Below the pieces are notes generated by a model. That model was not told the origin of the DNA, searched no databases, and saw nothing but the letters and a program-made list of their open reading frames with translations. 27,143 bases of DNA. Source: Spongospora subterranea. Lineage: Eukaryota > Endomyxa > Phytomyxea > Plasmodiophorida > Plasmodiophoridae. Positions within the stretch are counted from its first letter, which is position 1; each line of letters opens with the position of its first letter. Made by a program: the position numbers and the translations under genes. This document shows positions 1 to 9,700 of this stretch, one piece after another. The DNA lies in assembly GCA_900404475.1 (NCBI GenBank), contig OUQQ01000236.1, positions 1 to 27,143 on the forward strand. The letters run 5' to 3'.

Positions 1-231
1 GCTTCCTGAACTTGGATTTCAAACATCGGATTTTCGAACTTTTATGTGTTTACCGCAACTTCCTGTATTCCACACCACCCTCGAACCCAGAAAAACGTTG
101 ATAGAAATGTCCGTGGATGAGGGTCGGCCCAGCATTTCGTGACACAGGCAGCACACAAGTCCACGTTATCGTGAACAAATTTGCTGTTACAGGGCGTTGG
201 GTTCTCGCTAGGCTTATCGAAATCGCTAACA

Positions 232-1013
232 ATGAAATCACGTATGGCAGCTGTCACTGCGGCGCGGCAGTGCCAGGATATATTTCAGTACATACCAGCG
301 TTTTCGCAGTTTTGCCGATCCGGTGTTAGTTTGCGCTTGAAGTACTACCATAGATGCGATCTCTCTCCAAAGCAGATAACTTGGGCACTGGATTTAACAC
401 GTCAAAATATGCGGACGCAATACGATCATTGTAATATCTCTTGGTCAGTCACCATTGTCGTGTTTGTGAGCTGTCTGTAGGCGGTCAGGAGTGGAAGTGG
501 AATGATAAGAAAAAACGTGCGGAATTGGAGGATCATGAAGCACGGTATATCATTGCCCAGGATTCAGCCCAAGATCCTGTTGCATTTGCACATATTCGCT
601 TTGATTCAGAGGAGGATATTCCGCAAATCTATGTGTACGAATTGCAGCTCGTCGAGAAGGTTCGAGGAATCAGATTTGGAAGGGTACTGTAAACGCAAAT
701 CCTAGATGTATTTATCCTGGTGCTAATGATTGGCTTAGATGCTCATGCAGACAATTGAATTAGCTGGTTGTAAACTGTCAATGGAGAAAGTTTGCTTGAC
801 TGTTTTCAAAACCAATACTGCTGCATTGAACCTTTATCGTAGTTTGAGGTACTGCAATCAGCGATCTGTTTTAAAGTATTTTGAGCTTTTGTATGGATGT
901 TATTTAGCTATGTCAAGGATGAGTCGGATCCCTCTCTACATGATATTTATGACGATAGTCGATATGAAATACTCTCAAAGAAACTTCCTATAAATAACAA
1001 GTTTGCAGCATAG
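232..1013 (+). CDS. NAA40: N-alpha-acetyltransferase 40 (NatD) orthologue
   Basis: NAA40/NatD is the GNAT-fold enzyme that moves acetyl from acetyl-CoA to the N-terminal serine of histones H4 and H2A. Predicted exons are 232-430, 481-683, 739-848 and 908-1013 (introns of 50, 55 and 59 nt); they sum to 618 nt, 205 residues, against about 237 in human. The match is seen in the N-terminal block WALDLTRQNM (about residues 53-62), the EWKWNDKK block (70-77), PVAFAHIRFD (99-108), the core YVYELQLVEKVR (117-128, with the family's acidic residue E120) and the C-terminal YEILSKKL. The first glycine of the RxxGxG acetyl-CoA loop is Arg here (RGIRFG, 128-133). The first in-frame ATG of the open stretch was taken as start; ATG 244 is an alternative. 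Seen: sequence and splice motifs. Known: family function. Inferred: exon joins. Confidence 0.9.
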
Positions 1014-1708
1014 CAGACATGCACTCTTTTCAACGAAATCATTTACCTTTTTAGCTAGACCCTTTGTATTTTATACCAATGTTATCGATTTAGACCGTTC
1101 ACTACTTGCTGAATCGTTCCAAAATCGTGATGTTGTCGTGCCATTTCCGTTGTCATGACGACCGGCTCTGCGCGAATAAAATAATGCGGATTCTGCGTTT
1201 TTGACTTTAACGATCGTGTTTATTATGAATTCATCGATGCATGTGAAGTTTACTTCTCGCTAAAGCCGACTTTCAATCGACTTTCTTGGTTTAAGATTTC
1301 GCCCCAATTACCTCATTTGTAACGGATCAATTTGAGGAATGGTCGCTGATCCATCAGTTGCTGGATCCCTCACATATCAGGGCTTGACCTTACATTTTAA
1401 TTTCATTGCCTTGTTGCCTAGGGTTGACCGACGGCGATTTTTTTTAAAATATCGGTAAGGAGCCTAACATATAGCGCGATGCTGATCCAAATGCTGGTGG
1501 ATTCGGGTCTTTGGACGAGTTTCCAGCGCGTAATCACTAAGCGAAACCCGACGCAGCCTGTTTGTTGCAACCACCAAACTGGGCATCAACAGTCAAGTCG
1601 CTGTACACCTATGTGTATGTAAAATGATACAAGCGTATGTTTGGCTGCGTGTTTGAAGTTAGACAAGGTGTATTGAACACGGTCATTCCTATATTGCTCT
1701 TGCTGACC
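1014..1708. other. Gap between NAA40 and POMP with unresolved coding-like fragments
   Basis: No gene could be assembled. Short plus-strand open stretches with protein-like composition occur in different frames: about 1012-1158 (contains FYTNVIDLDRSLLAESFQN), 1185-1322 (contains YYEFIDACEVYFSLKPTFNR), 1319-1386 (contains FEEWSLIHQLLDPSH) and 1475-1540 (contains DADPNAGGFGSLDEF, ending at TAA 1538-1540). Possible splice motifs such as GTAAGG...CTAAC...TAG at 1455-1474 lie between them, but no join of normal intron length kept one frame. This may be a small intron-rich gene, a decayed gene, or the POMP promoter with chance open frames. Confidence 0.3.
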
Positions 1709-2192
1709 ATGGAATTTCGTATTGGACCTGACGCCCCTACCATCGGCACTGCTACCCGAACTATTGACTCCCTCCCTGTCGGAAACTTATACAATGGTGG
1801 TTTATCATCACTCCCGGAATTGCAACCCCAGGTATATGTGTCGTCAGGTTTTGTCATATCATTGAAGTTCGGTTCTGAAAGATAAAAGACACCCTTCAAG
1901 GGCATCTACAAGAACTTGAGTATTTGTATGGAAGCGGAACTTCCCGAATCGCCCAAATGGACATGGCCATCCTATCTCAGGTTGTATCTGAGTTTTCTCA
2001 AACCAAACAGATTCATTAACGATATTGTTTCAGGTTAAACGCTTGCCCGGCCTTCCGTCCAGCAATATTGCTCTAGAGACATTATTGGATCTCGATACCA
2101 GTATTGATGTCGGTGACTATCTTGATGATCGTGAATTTCGTGAGCCGTCGATCGATTGCCACATTGCAGTGGCGAAAGACAGACGTCTGTAA
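1709..2192 (+). CDS. POMP: Proteasome maturation protein POMP/UMP1
   Basis: POMP/UMP1 is the chaperone that escorts assembly of the 20S proteasome half-mers and is degraded as first substrate of the finished particle. Predicted exons are 1709-1831, 1882-1980 and 2034-2192 (introns 50 and 53 nt, both phase 0), giving 126 residues against 141 in human. The diagnostic core is LSQVKRLPGLPSSN across the last junction, matching the family's QVQRLP-SSN segment, followed by LETLLDLDTSIDVGDYLDD, equivalent to the conserved C-terminal segment. The middle exon carries the GLQE/LYG-like helix (LQGHLQELEYLYGSG). The start ATG lies in a CCATGG context and is the first in this frame after exon-like sequence. 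Family assignment is firm; exact N-terminus is an inference. Confidence 0.85.
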
Positions 2193-2736
2193 AATTGGGG
2201 CTTCCTTTTTGGAAATAGTAATAAAATGCGAACAGTGTAATATCTGAAAAAAATTACAAGTTTGGACCAGTTAAATACGCAAACCGGCATCGACGGGTGA
2301 TCGGCGTCAGTCTTAAAACTCTATAAGCGACTACCTGGTGTTCGCTGGCAATTTTAGGCTGCTGAATTATACAGATCTGGTTTCCTTGTTCAACAATATA
2401 CTGGAATAACTTCAAGAACCATATTGGAGCTTGGAAGGAAGAAACTCTTTAACGACACGTGCGGCTCCTACTTCGAAGCTGCGGTTAACAGGTATCACTT
2501 TTCGAATTTTGCTTCACAACATCAATGATATTCAAGAACGGCTGAAGGTTCTGCCGGAGCAACCACAACGTATTCGAAGGCGAAAACGTAATCATAAAAA
2601 CCGAGATGTTGACAGAGATTATTTATTTTCAAAACTGTCGCAGTCGATGTTGCGAAGAGACATGGCTCCACCATAACGTGAATTCACAAATCAAGTCCCA
2701 CAGAAGCAAAACAAAACACTCCAATTAAGGCAAGGA
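2193..2736 (+). other. Probable small unassigned gene, exon structure unresolved
   Basis: Several overlapping plus-strand open stretches look coding. One runs 2357-2525 directly after a TTTTAG acceptor-like site and contains AAELYRSGFLVQQYTG and LFNDTCGSYFEAAVNR. It may join upstream to GPVKYANRHRR (about 2260-2297) through a GTGATC...TTTTAG intron (2298-2356). Another, 2431-2676, is strongly basic (contains RIRRRKRNHKNRDVDRDY) and ends at TAA 2674-2676. The intron candidate GTATCA...TTCAAG (about 2491-2536) does not put both in one frame. The product was not recognised. It could be one small basic protein with a missed splice site or two overlapping false frames. Confidence 0.3.
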
Positions 2737-3142
2737 TTGAGTTATTGGGCATCGCTACACGTCATGTGGATCTTATATTTACGACCGGACGACCCTCGTC
2801 ATCGAGCCCCCCCCCCCCCCGGAAAGAGTGACGCGCCGCCAGATCATCCCATCTCGCATCTGCAAAAACCTGCGGTGCTCAGGTATTCGCTATACACCGC
2901 CAGTGCCCAAGTGAACGTTGGGTGGACAGTGGACCCGCAACAAATGCAGTCCGCTCAGGTTCAGCGAAGTGATCTTAGGGTTCCGCCCATCCTCTACTAT
3001 AACACTTGTGACGCCAAAGGTGAAACTTCCATAGCGCTCGTTGATCCGTTGCTTTACCATCTGCGGAGGTCACATCCGCGTCAAAGGTGTTAACACCGTT
3101 GGTGTCGTCGTGTTCCCATTTCTCGGTGCTGCATCGACGGAC
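2737..3142 (+). other. Region upstream of the bZIP gene; possible extra 5' exon
   Basis: A 118-codon plus-strand open frame (2737-3093) rich in Pro, Arg and Ser covers most of this stretch and overlaps, in another frame, an extension of the bZIP first exon that is open back to 3041. It may hold an upstream bZIP exon or the promoter and 5' UTR. A run of 14 C residues sits at 2807-2820. No other signal was seen. Confidence 0.25.
2807..2820. repeat. C14 homopolymer
   Basis: Fourteen consecutive C residues, the longest homopolymer noticed in the window. Within the open frame at 2737-3093 it encodes prolines, and any length error would shift that frame. Confidence 0.9.
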
Positions 3143-4414
3143 ATGGAGAATCAGGGTCATCTAGGCCATGGGTCGTGGTTCGACAGGAAACGCGCGACCT
3201 CGCCGGGCTCCCCGACTCGGATGCCCAATCCATTATCCTACGGGCATCACGCTGATTATATGGATTGCCACCTTGATCATACTTCCAGCCCATCCAAAGG
3301 GCAACCGTCACTGATCATGCCGCATAATGCACCATCTTCGTCTGCAATCAATATCAGTTGTCTCCCCAAAATATCGTCGGCTTCATCGAATCCTCCGGCA
3401 TTGCCAGTGGTCGTGCCCGATAAACATAAAGATGTTCTACAGAAGATGGCAAATAAAGCAGGTTTGCTTCAACAGATGTTTGTATTCTTTTTGTCGGATT
3501 CTAAATTCACTACTGCATTAGAACGGGCCAGACGATCACGACGTAAAAGGAAGGCGTATGTATCGGATCTTGAGACGCAGTTGCAATCATATAGTCAACA
3601 GTTGCGGTTATTGGCGTCTCAGGAGGCTCAACTTTCCCACGTTATCAACGGTAGCTGGTTAAATCTTACACTCTAGAAAATGTTCCTTAGTGACGATTTA
3701 CCTTAGGCCAGTTCAACGATGAACGATCATTGTCTAAAAATGTTATCAAGGAGCGGCAGTTTGAGACCGACCTCGAAAGGTGTAAAACTATTCATATGGA
3801 TACTATCCGTGCGATTCAAGAACAACTTCAACGACCCAAACACAGCCCAACATCGCAACCTGTAACTTTGCCTTTTTCAACAGAGCTCCATCTTTTAACT
3901 GATTTTATGGCAGGACTCGCTTTCAACACTATTAAAAACGTTGACGAAAAATTGCCGGGCCCGAGAAAACATGTTTGAGGAATACCTGGAGCTAATGGAG
4001 AGCACAATTTGTTTTGGTAGCGGCAATCCCGCAGAAGCATTATGGCTGTTATGCAGTCGTGAAGGGGATGAGTTAAGGTCTCATCTGAAATTATCCGATG
4101 CGCAAACTATGGCCCTGGATCAGTTCCGGCTCCGGTTTGCTGAGTTGAGCCGTGATCTATCGCTGGTATTACATATTACAACGGGACTGCGATCACATTG
4201 CAGGGAAATGGTCAACGCTCGCGGACAAGAAATTGAAAGGATGATTCAAATTACAGGTTTTACTTCTAATGATGATTTTTCTCTCAAAATTGATATTTTT
4301 GTTGAAGGAGACATTGAAACATGTCGGATTATTAACTGGGTTGAAAAAGAAACCTGGTTTATGGAGCTATTAGATAGCCTTTTCGACCAATATATCGCCT
4401 CAAGTCTCGACTAA
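3143..4414 (+). CDS. bZIP transcription factor with C-terminal helical domain
   Basis: A DNA-binding nuclear regulator of the basic leucine zipper class. Predicted exons are 3143-3461, 3522-3650, 3707-3861 and 3914-4414 (introns 60, 56 and 52 nt with typical GT, branch-like TTAACTGAT and AG motifs), giving about 367 residues. The N-terminal ~90 residues are Ser/Pro-rich and probably disordered. The basic region, NKAERARRSRRKRKAYV, spans the first junction and is followed by a zipper (SDLETQLQSYSQQLRLLASQ) with leucine or tyrosine every seven residues. The C-terminal part (from about residue 200) is helical, with FGSGNPAEALWLL and LSDAQTMALDQFRLRF. A 51-nt AT-rich, stop-free stretch at 4257-4307 could be a further intron (350 residues if removed). 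The invariant bZIP Asn aligns with Lys. The start could lie upstream. Targets unknown. Confidence 0.75.
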
Positions 4415-4758
4415 CCACTGTGCAGAAATGACCATCCCCTTGGCGACAACATCATATTTATATTTTTGTATTAATCTTCCAAGCCTTGTATCAAACTGAG
4501 GCCAGTACATTGCCAGTACTCAGACCAATCCCTATTTGCCCCGATATTGTCGCTTCGGTTCATTAGCCAAACCTACGTAATTAATTAAATACCTTTTTCA
4601 CTCAGCCGATATTCATCACGTTAGTGGATTTTATACGGGTTTTTGTCCTTTGAGATGTTTTTATGGGCACGCGTTCGTCCATATTCAGGTACTTCAGGAA
4701 TAATTGACAAAATGTACTGATAAGCCTCAGAGATTGCGACTCCTTGATTTCCCCTTCA
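4415..4758. other. Intergenic stretch
   Basis: About 340 bp between the bZIP stop and the next start. Reading both strands I see no conserved protein or RNA. It presumably holds the bZIP 3' end and the promoter of the next gene. Confidence 0.5.
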
Positions 4759-6734
4759 ATGGCCGAGATCCAGGACTCCCTTAGTGGATCGGCCACAGAT
4801 GGTTTTCTTCTGCGCTCCCCCAAGTGGAATCATCGATCACGTCACATTCACACCTTATCTTCAATATCGCAGATATCTCGTGCCCCGCATGATGACGACG
4901 CTGACGATGGAGATGACCCTCCAGACCTTTTAGAGCAGCTGGAGAATCCATTACTGGATTCGATTCCCGAAGGATCATCAGATTTTGGAGTCAGATATTA
5001 TGGACATCCTCACATTAGGTATACAGGATTATTGTTGATTTTGACTTGTTTTCGAACGTTTCATATAGGTCGAAGTCTGTTCTGGTTTCAGTCCCTGAAC
5101 GTCAACACCAAAGGCATATGACCAGTAATATTGAGAGCTGTGGTGAGGCTAATACGCCATCAGATAATACTGCTCGTCGACCGTCGATAGCATGTCTAAA
5201 GGTTGGCGTTCATTTTACCGAAAATATTTCACTTGTAAACCGGAACAGGCCAATGTCAGCGCTGCACGAGCTGGAAAGCATCGTATAGAACATCTGGAAA
5301 GTCCAGCGCTAGTTTTGGAAACCCGGTCAGCATTTAAGGGGGAACAGTCTGATTCGGATTTATCAGGTGAGTACGACTCGTACTTTTCACTCTATCGCCA
5401 TTCATTAGTAACAGGAAAAGCAAAACCTGCATCGCCTCGGCAGCGCCGTATTCTTGATCGTAAACCAAACGTTAGGTAATATCAGTTTCCCTGATTATGA
5501 CCATAGTGAGGCTCTATCAGTGCCAGAGGAAACACTTTTGAGGTTCATTTCTTGAAAATAGTTTTAACAGTTTCTGACAGTACGGTTTTGGCATGAATAT
5601 TCGCCGTTCTAACAGTCGGCTTTGTTTGTATAGTAATGATACCTCTCTCTTACGCCCACCAGAGAGTTTGACATCGTCGTTTGCGGGGGATCGCGGTAGT
5701 GATTTGGGTGCGGTAGGTGGCCTGGATTCTTGGTCAGCCTATCTCGACACGTCATGTGATAGTGCCTCTAATTATGTAATGGTATTGTCGCCGTCAATAC
5801 TGGACCAATTCTTTAATCGTTCGTCATAGGATCATGTAGACATTTCAGGAATCAAATCATCGCAGATCATGGAAGATGCTAGCGAGTCAAATTATCAAGG
5901 TTACAGCACAGCGTAATAGTGCAGGTTTAGTGACCAATGACGAACTTACATTGATTCTCAGAAATGCCTCATCGGCAACAACTAACAAACTGCTGTCGTT
6001 GACAATTGCTGAGCATTGTATCACTTTATCGGAAAATGACCGACAACCTGTGATTTTGATTGAGCCAAGTGTTGACCAAATGAAGAAGAAAACCCACTCT
6101 GGATCCAGACCGCCTTCGTTTGTTATTGCGCAGGTATCCCATCAAAGCTAAGATCCGACTCGTATTCATTTTTCTGTTCATTTTAGGGTGATAGCATTGC
6201 CGGCGCGTTGCAGTTGCTATCTCAGAAACAATATCCAGATAAAAAGAAGAAAGAACGACGCAGACGCTCAATAAGACAGTTGCGGAGGATGTTGTTAAAC
6301 GTGTAAATATCAATTCGTTTCTTTTTTTAGGTTTTTTTGAGACAGTTTCTGTAGTGAAATTAATTCTGCATTCAGTATTTTGAATATTGACGATCGCCAT
6401 TCAGGTGCACTATTATTGTTGATGATGCAATGAGAGATATCGAGCGTGATCGCCGATCAAGAAGACAGCGACATGTCCGTGCAGAGTCAGCTAGGAGCCC
6501 ACCTCAGAATAACATCGGAAGCAGCCGACGGCGAATGTTGCGCAGACGCATTGATAGAACTTATATCTCATCGTCGTCATCATCTTCAACGTCTTCGTAT
6601 GTTTATGTTTGCCCCAACTTTTGCGACATTGTTCTCTCTTTTCGCGAAATTGAATTCTTCCGAAAGAGTCTCCCTTCCTATCTGAACGTTTTCTTTGCAG
6701 AGATGACGACGATTCATATGACGTAGGAAAATAA
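4759..6734 (+). CDS. Unrecognised, largely disordered multi-exon protein
   Basis: Not recognised. A consistent model has exons 4759-5018, 5069-5201, 5249-5366, 5409-5475, 5521-5542, 5581-5775, 5849-6133, 6187-6302, 6405-6596 and 6701-6734, totalling 1422 nt (473 residues) in one frame. Donors include GTGAGT at 5367 and GTAAAT at 6303. The N-terminus has an acidic tract (HDDDADDGDDPPDLLEQ), the middle is Ser/Arg/Asn-rich, and the C-terminus is strongly basic (DKKKKERRRRSIRQLRR, ERDRRSRRQRHVR) before a Ser run and DDDDSYDVGK end. This charge pattern is typical of nuclear or RNA-associated disordered proteins, but that is an inference. The join around 5776-5848 is uncertain: an alternative acceptor gives exon 5830 onward with a different frame. 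The 22-nt exon is also weakly supported. The stop lies 29 bp from the stop of the convergent gene. Confidence 0.55.
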
Positions 6735-6763
6735 ACTATAAAGATTATATGTAGTTTATGTGC

Positions 6764-9700
6764 TTATGCTATAACAGTGATAGTGAACGGCGATCCAGAT
6801 ATATGTGATGCGGATGAGAACAGCTGGGCCTGTGGAATGATGGCTTTGGTCTGTGACGCCGATGACCACCTCAATATCGCTCGTCCATTGCCAGTCGCCT
6901 TGCGATATTCCATCGTTATCGTGTATAAGGTTGTCACAGTCGGAATTGATATGGTTCCAGATGTTTCTCCTATAGTTAAAATCGGTACATATTTGCAATA
7001 GCCAACGTAATCGTTTTACCTGCAACTGCATTCCAAGAGTCAATTATAAGAATGTCGTTAACCCATAATCGCGCTTGATCGTCAACGTCAACGTAAAAGG
7101 TGTAGAGTTCAGCGTATAATGGGGATACGTACCCCGTCCATCTAATCGAGACATAATCCTATAGTTTTTCAAATGAATCAACTTAAAAAACTGTATTCGA
7201 TGGCAGCAACTGGTTTTAAATTTCAAATGAATCAACTTAAAAAACTGTATTCGATGGCAGCAACTGGTTTTAAATGGAAGAAATATTACAATTGCAGTTG
7301 GAGTGATTAGATTTGTTCCCCATTGGAAATTGACGTATTTGTCGACTCTGGTCATTACGGGCGCACCATCCAGCCACCGGTTATGGTAGTAACTTCCTAA
7401 CAGCCCATCGCCCAAAGACGATGATCCGCTGGCCAACATCACATTATATTGATATGGACCCACAGCTGCTAAAGTATATCTAAAATTCCGTTGAAAATTA
7501 GTATTCGAGCAACTGTCGCAAAACAGAGATATGCCAACAACAAAGTCGAATGCAGTTTACCCGACGATGTAGTTCCCATTTGCAGAATCAGTGACCGCGC
7601 CTCTGACAACCGAATTGGCTTTATTGATAATCGACACGAAAAAGAAGTGTCCTCCAGTTGATCGGCTGTTCGAGTACTCGTCTTTGCTGTTAACTGTATA
7701 TGTAATTACATATCGATTAATTATGATAGCAAGGTTGATATTTAACCAGTAAAAGTCGCTGGAGTGGATGAGGTTGGAACTGAAGGCGTCCCACCAGAAA
7801 CAGCGGTCGTAGATGGAGATGCAATAGCTGGAGAGACAATGATGTTGAATGGTGCTCCGATTGAAACACCATTGACGGTGATTGCTGTTGAATATGTTCC
7901 AGAGACTGTGGCCGTATAGTTGCCTACAATTCAAAATATTTGAACCACCGCACCAATCAATTATAAACGAAAAAGTCAGAAATCAAGTCAGATACAATGG
8001 AGAATATACAACAAATGAAGATGATGCGATGCAAATGCGATTACATGTGTAAGTGCCATCTTGGTTGTCCAAAATCCCAGCTGTAATGACTGTGAGGCCT
8101 TTGGTTAACTACAACCATAACAGGGGTTAAAAATTGTACATCCAGGGAGTTGTGATAGAGCAAGCGAATCTTACAACAACAGACCAATAATCGCCACCAG
8201 TTCCCCTTAAATTGCCCGATGCATCTTTAACAGTCAGAGTGAAAATGCCCTGAACCCCAACCACAGATGATGCCATTCCGGTACCAGATACAGCTGTGCT
8301 CACTAATACCAAAATTCAAAATTCGTTCCAATAAATGATTCAAAAAAATCTAGTCACGTCAGATTAACGCTTGACTAAATAACGAAAATATGATCTCATA
8401 AATTACGTCGCTGAAATAAAGTTTGTTAATTTTCGTGATCGCACAGAAAACTTGTGCAATTCTGCAAATTGCAATGAAATAATTATTTGGAGAAACACTG
8501 AATTACCTGGATCTGTTGCACCAACTGGCACATTGACAGTCCATGGACTGCCATATATGTGGTTACCATTCAGCAAAACTGTCAAATAATACTTGCCAGA
8601 TTCTATAGGGATAGGTTTTGTTCAATGATTTGCTTCGAATTTCTGCACATGCGATAATACCTGTTGCCGTATAGGTCGACAAGTATTGCCCTGTCGACCC
8701 TCCGACATTAGTCACGATTCCGTTCACAACTGTCGACGTGTAAACAGCCGACAATGTTGATGTGAATTGGCCTGTAACATGCAGCCTCAATTCGATATTG
8801 CACAAACATTGAAAACACTGGAAGCAAAGGATAAACAACAAATGTAGATGAAACCCAATGAAACGGGCGAAAGATATACATCCTTCACCTTGATTTCCTC
8901 CAGCTTTATCTAGGTTACCATAGGAGTCTCTCGCGGTTATAGTAATTGACGTTGCGGTCGCCACTGGAATAGTTAACGACGTCAAGCTTGATCCCGCTGC
9001 AGTTGTTGACGAACGGTTCAACGTCGATTGAGTGACCGAAATTCCTGGCTCGCATACGACCATTAGACATCCACAACTTCTAGACCTTTTTCCTCCACAA
9101 AGGGGATAATGGGAAACAAGATTGACAACAGATTTGTACCTGTGTATGGAGACGACGCGATATGTCTTATATAATATAGAGCAGTTGATGGAACTAATTG
9201 TTTAGAAAGAGACCCAGATGACCAATATAATCCAATTTGGGCTTGACCAAGATCGCCTAAGACACCATTATGATCATATCTCAATGACAGAGCCAAGGGC
9301 CATTCGAGTTGAAACAAATTCAAGTAGCCCTAAAATAACGCGCTTTCAAGGCAAATTTTGACGTTGTAGAGTTGAGCCATGGCAAGAAAGTTCAAAGAAA
9401 GGTAATCAGTAAAGAAAATACCATGGAATTCAATCCCAATATCGACGAGTTGATTGGCGACCATGGCTATATCGCCAAAAACATCACCAGCACCAATGGC
9501 GCTGGACCATGCGTCAATTACCAATTTCGCTGATGGACTCAATAAGGGCGAATTTCATGAATTGAGAGCTGTCGCTTTTACCGGATCCAGGTTGGGTAGA
9601 TGTGCTGATATATAACCTGGCGCCTGTATTGGCATATAACGGGATGGTAAAGCGATAAATCTCGCTGGTGGAAGACATAATTTTCCCAGACCACCGGATT

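Noticed and set aside
42..257. Minus-strand 71-codon cysteine-containing frame at the left edge
   Set aside because: It overlaps the NAA40 start on the opposite strand, shows no recognised motif and no splice support.
1475..1617. Resemblance of MLIQMLVDSGLWTSFQRV to the Na+-translocating NADH:quinone reductase subunit A
   Set aside because: The similarity rests on SGLWTS only; flanking residues do not match and another frame (DADPNAGGFGSL) is equally open.
2280..2400. LYR-motif (LYRM-type) mitochondrial protein suggested by KLYKRL and ELYRSG
   Set aside because: The two LYR/LYK triplets lie in different frames and the rest of the family pattern is absent.
6026..6400. Minus-strand 124-codon frame with a hydrophobic stretch
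   Set aside because: Antisense to coding exons 5849-6302 of the plus-strand gene and crosses its introns; no supporting motif.
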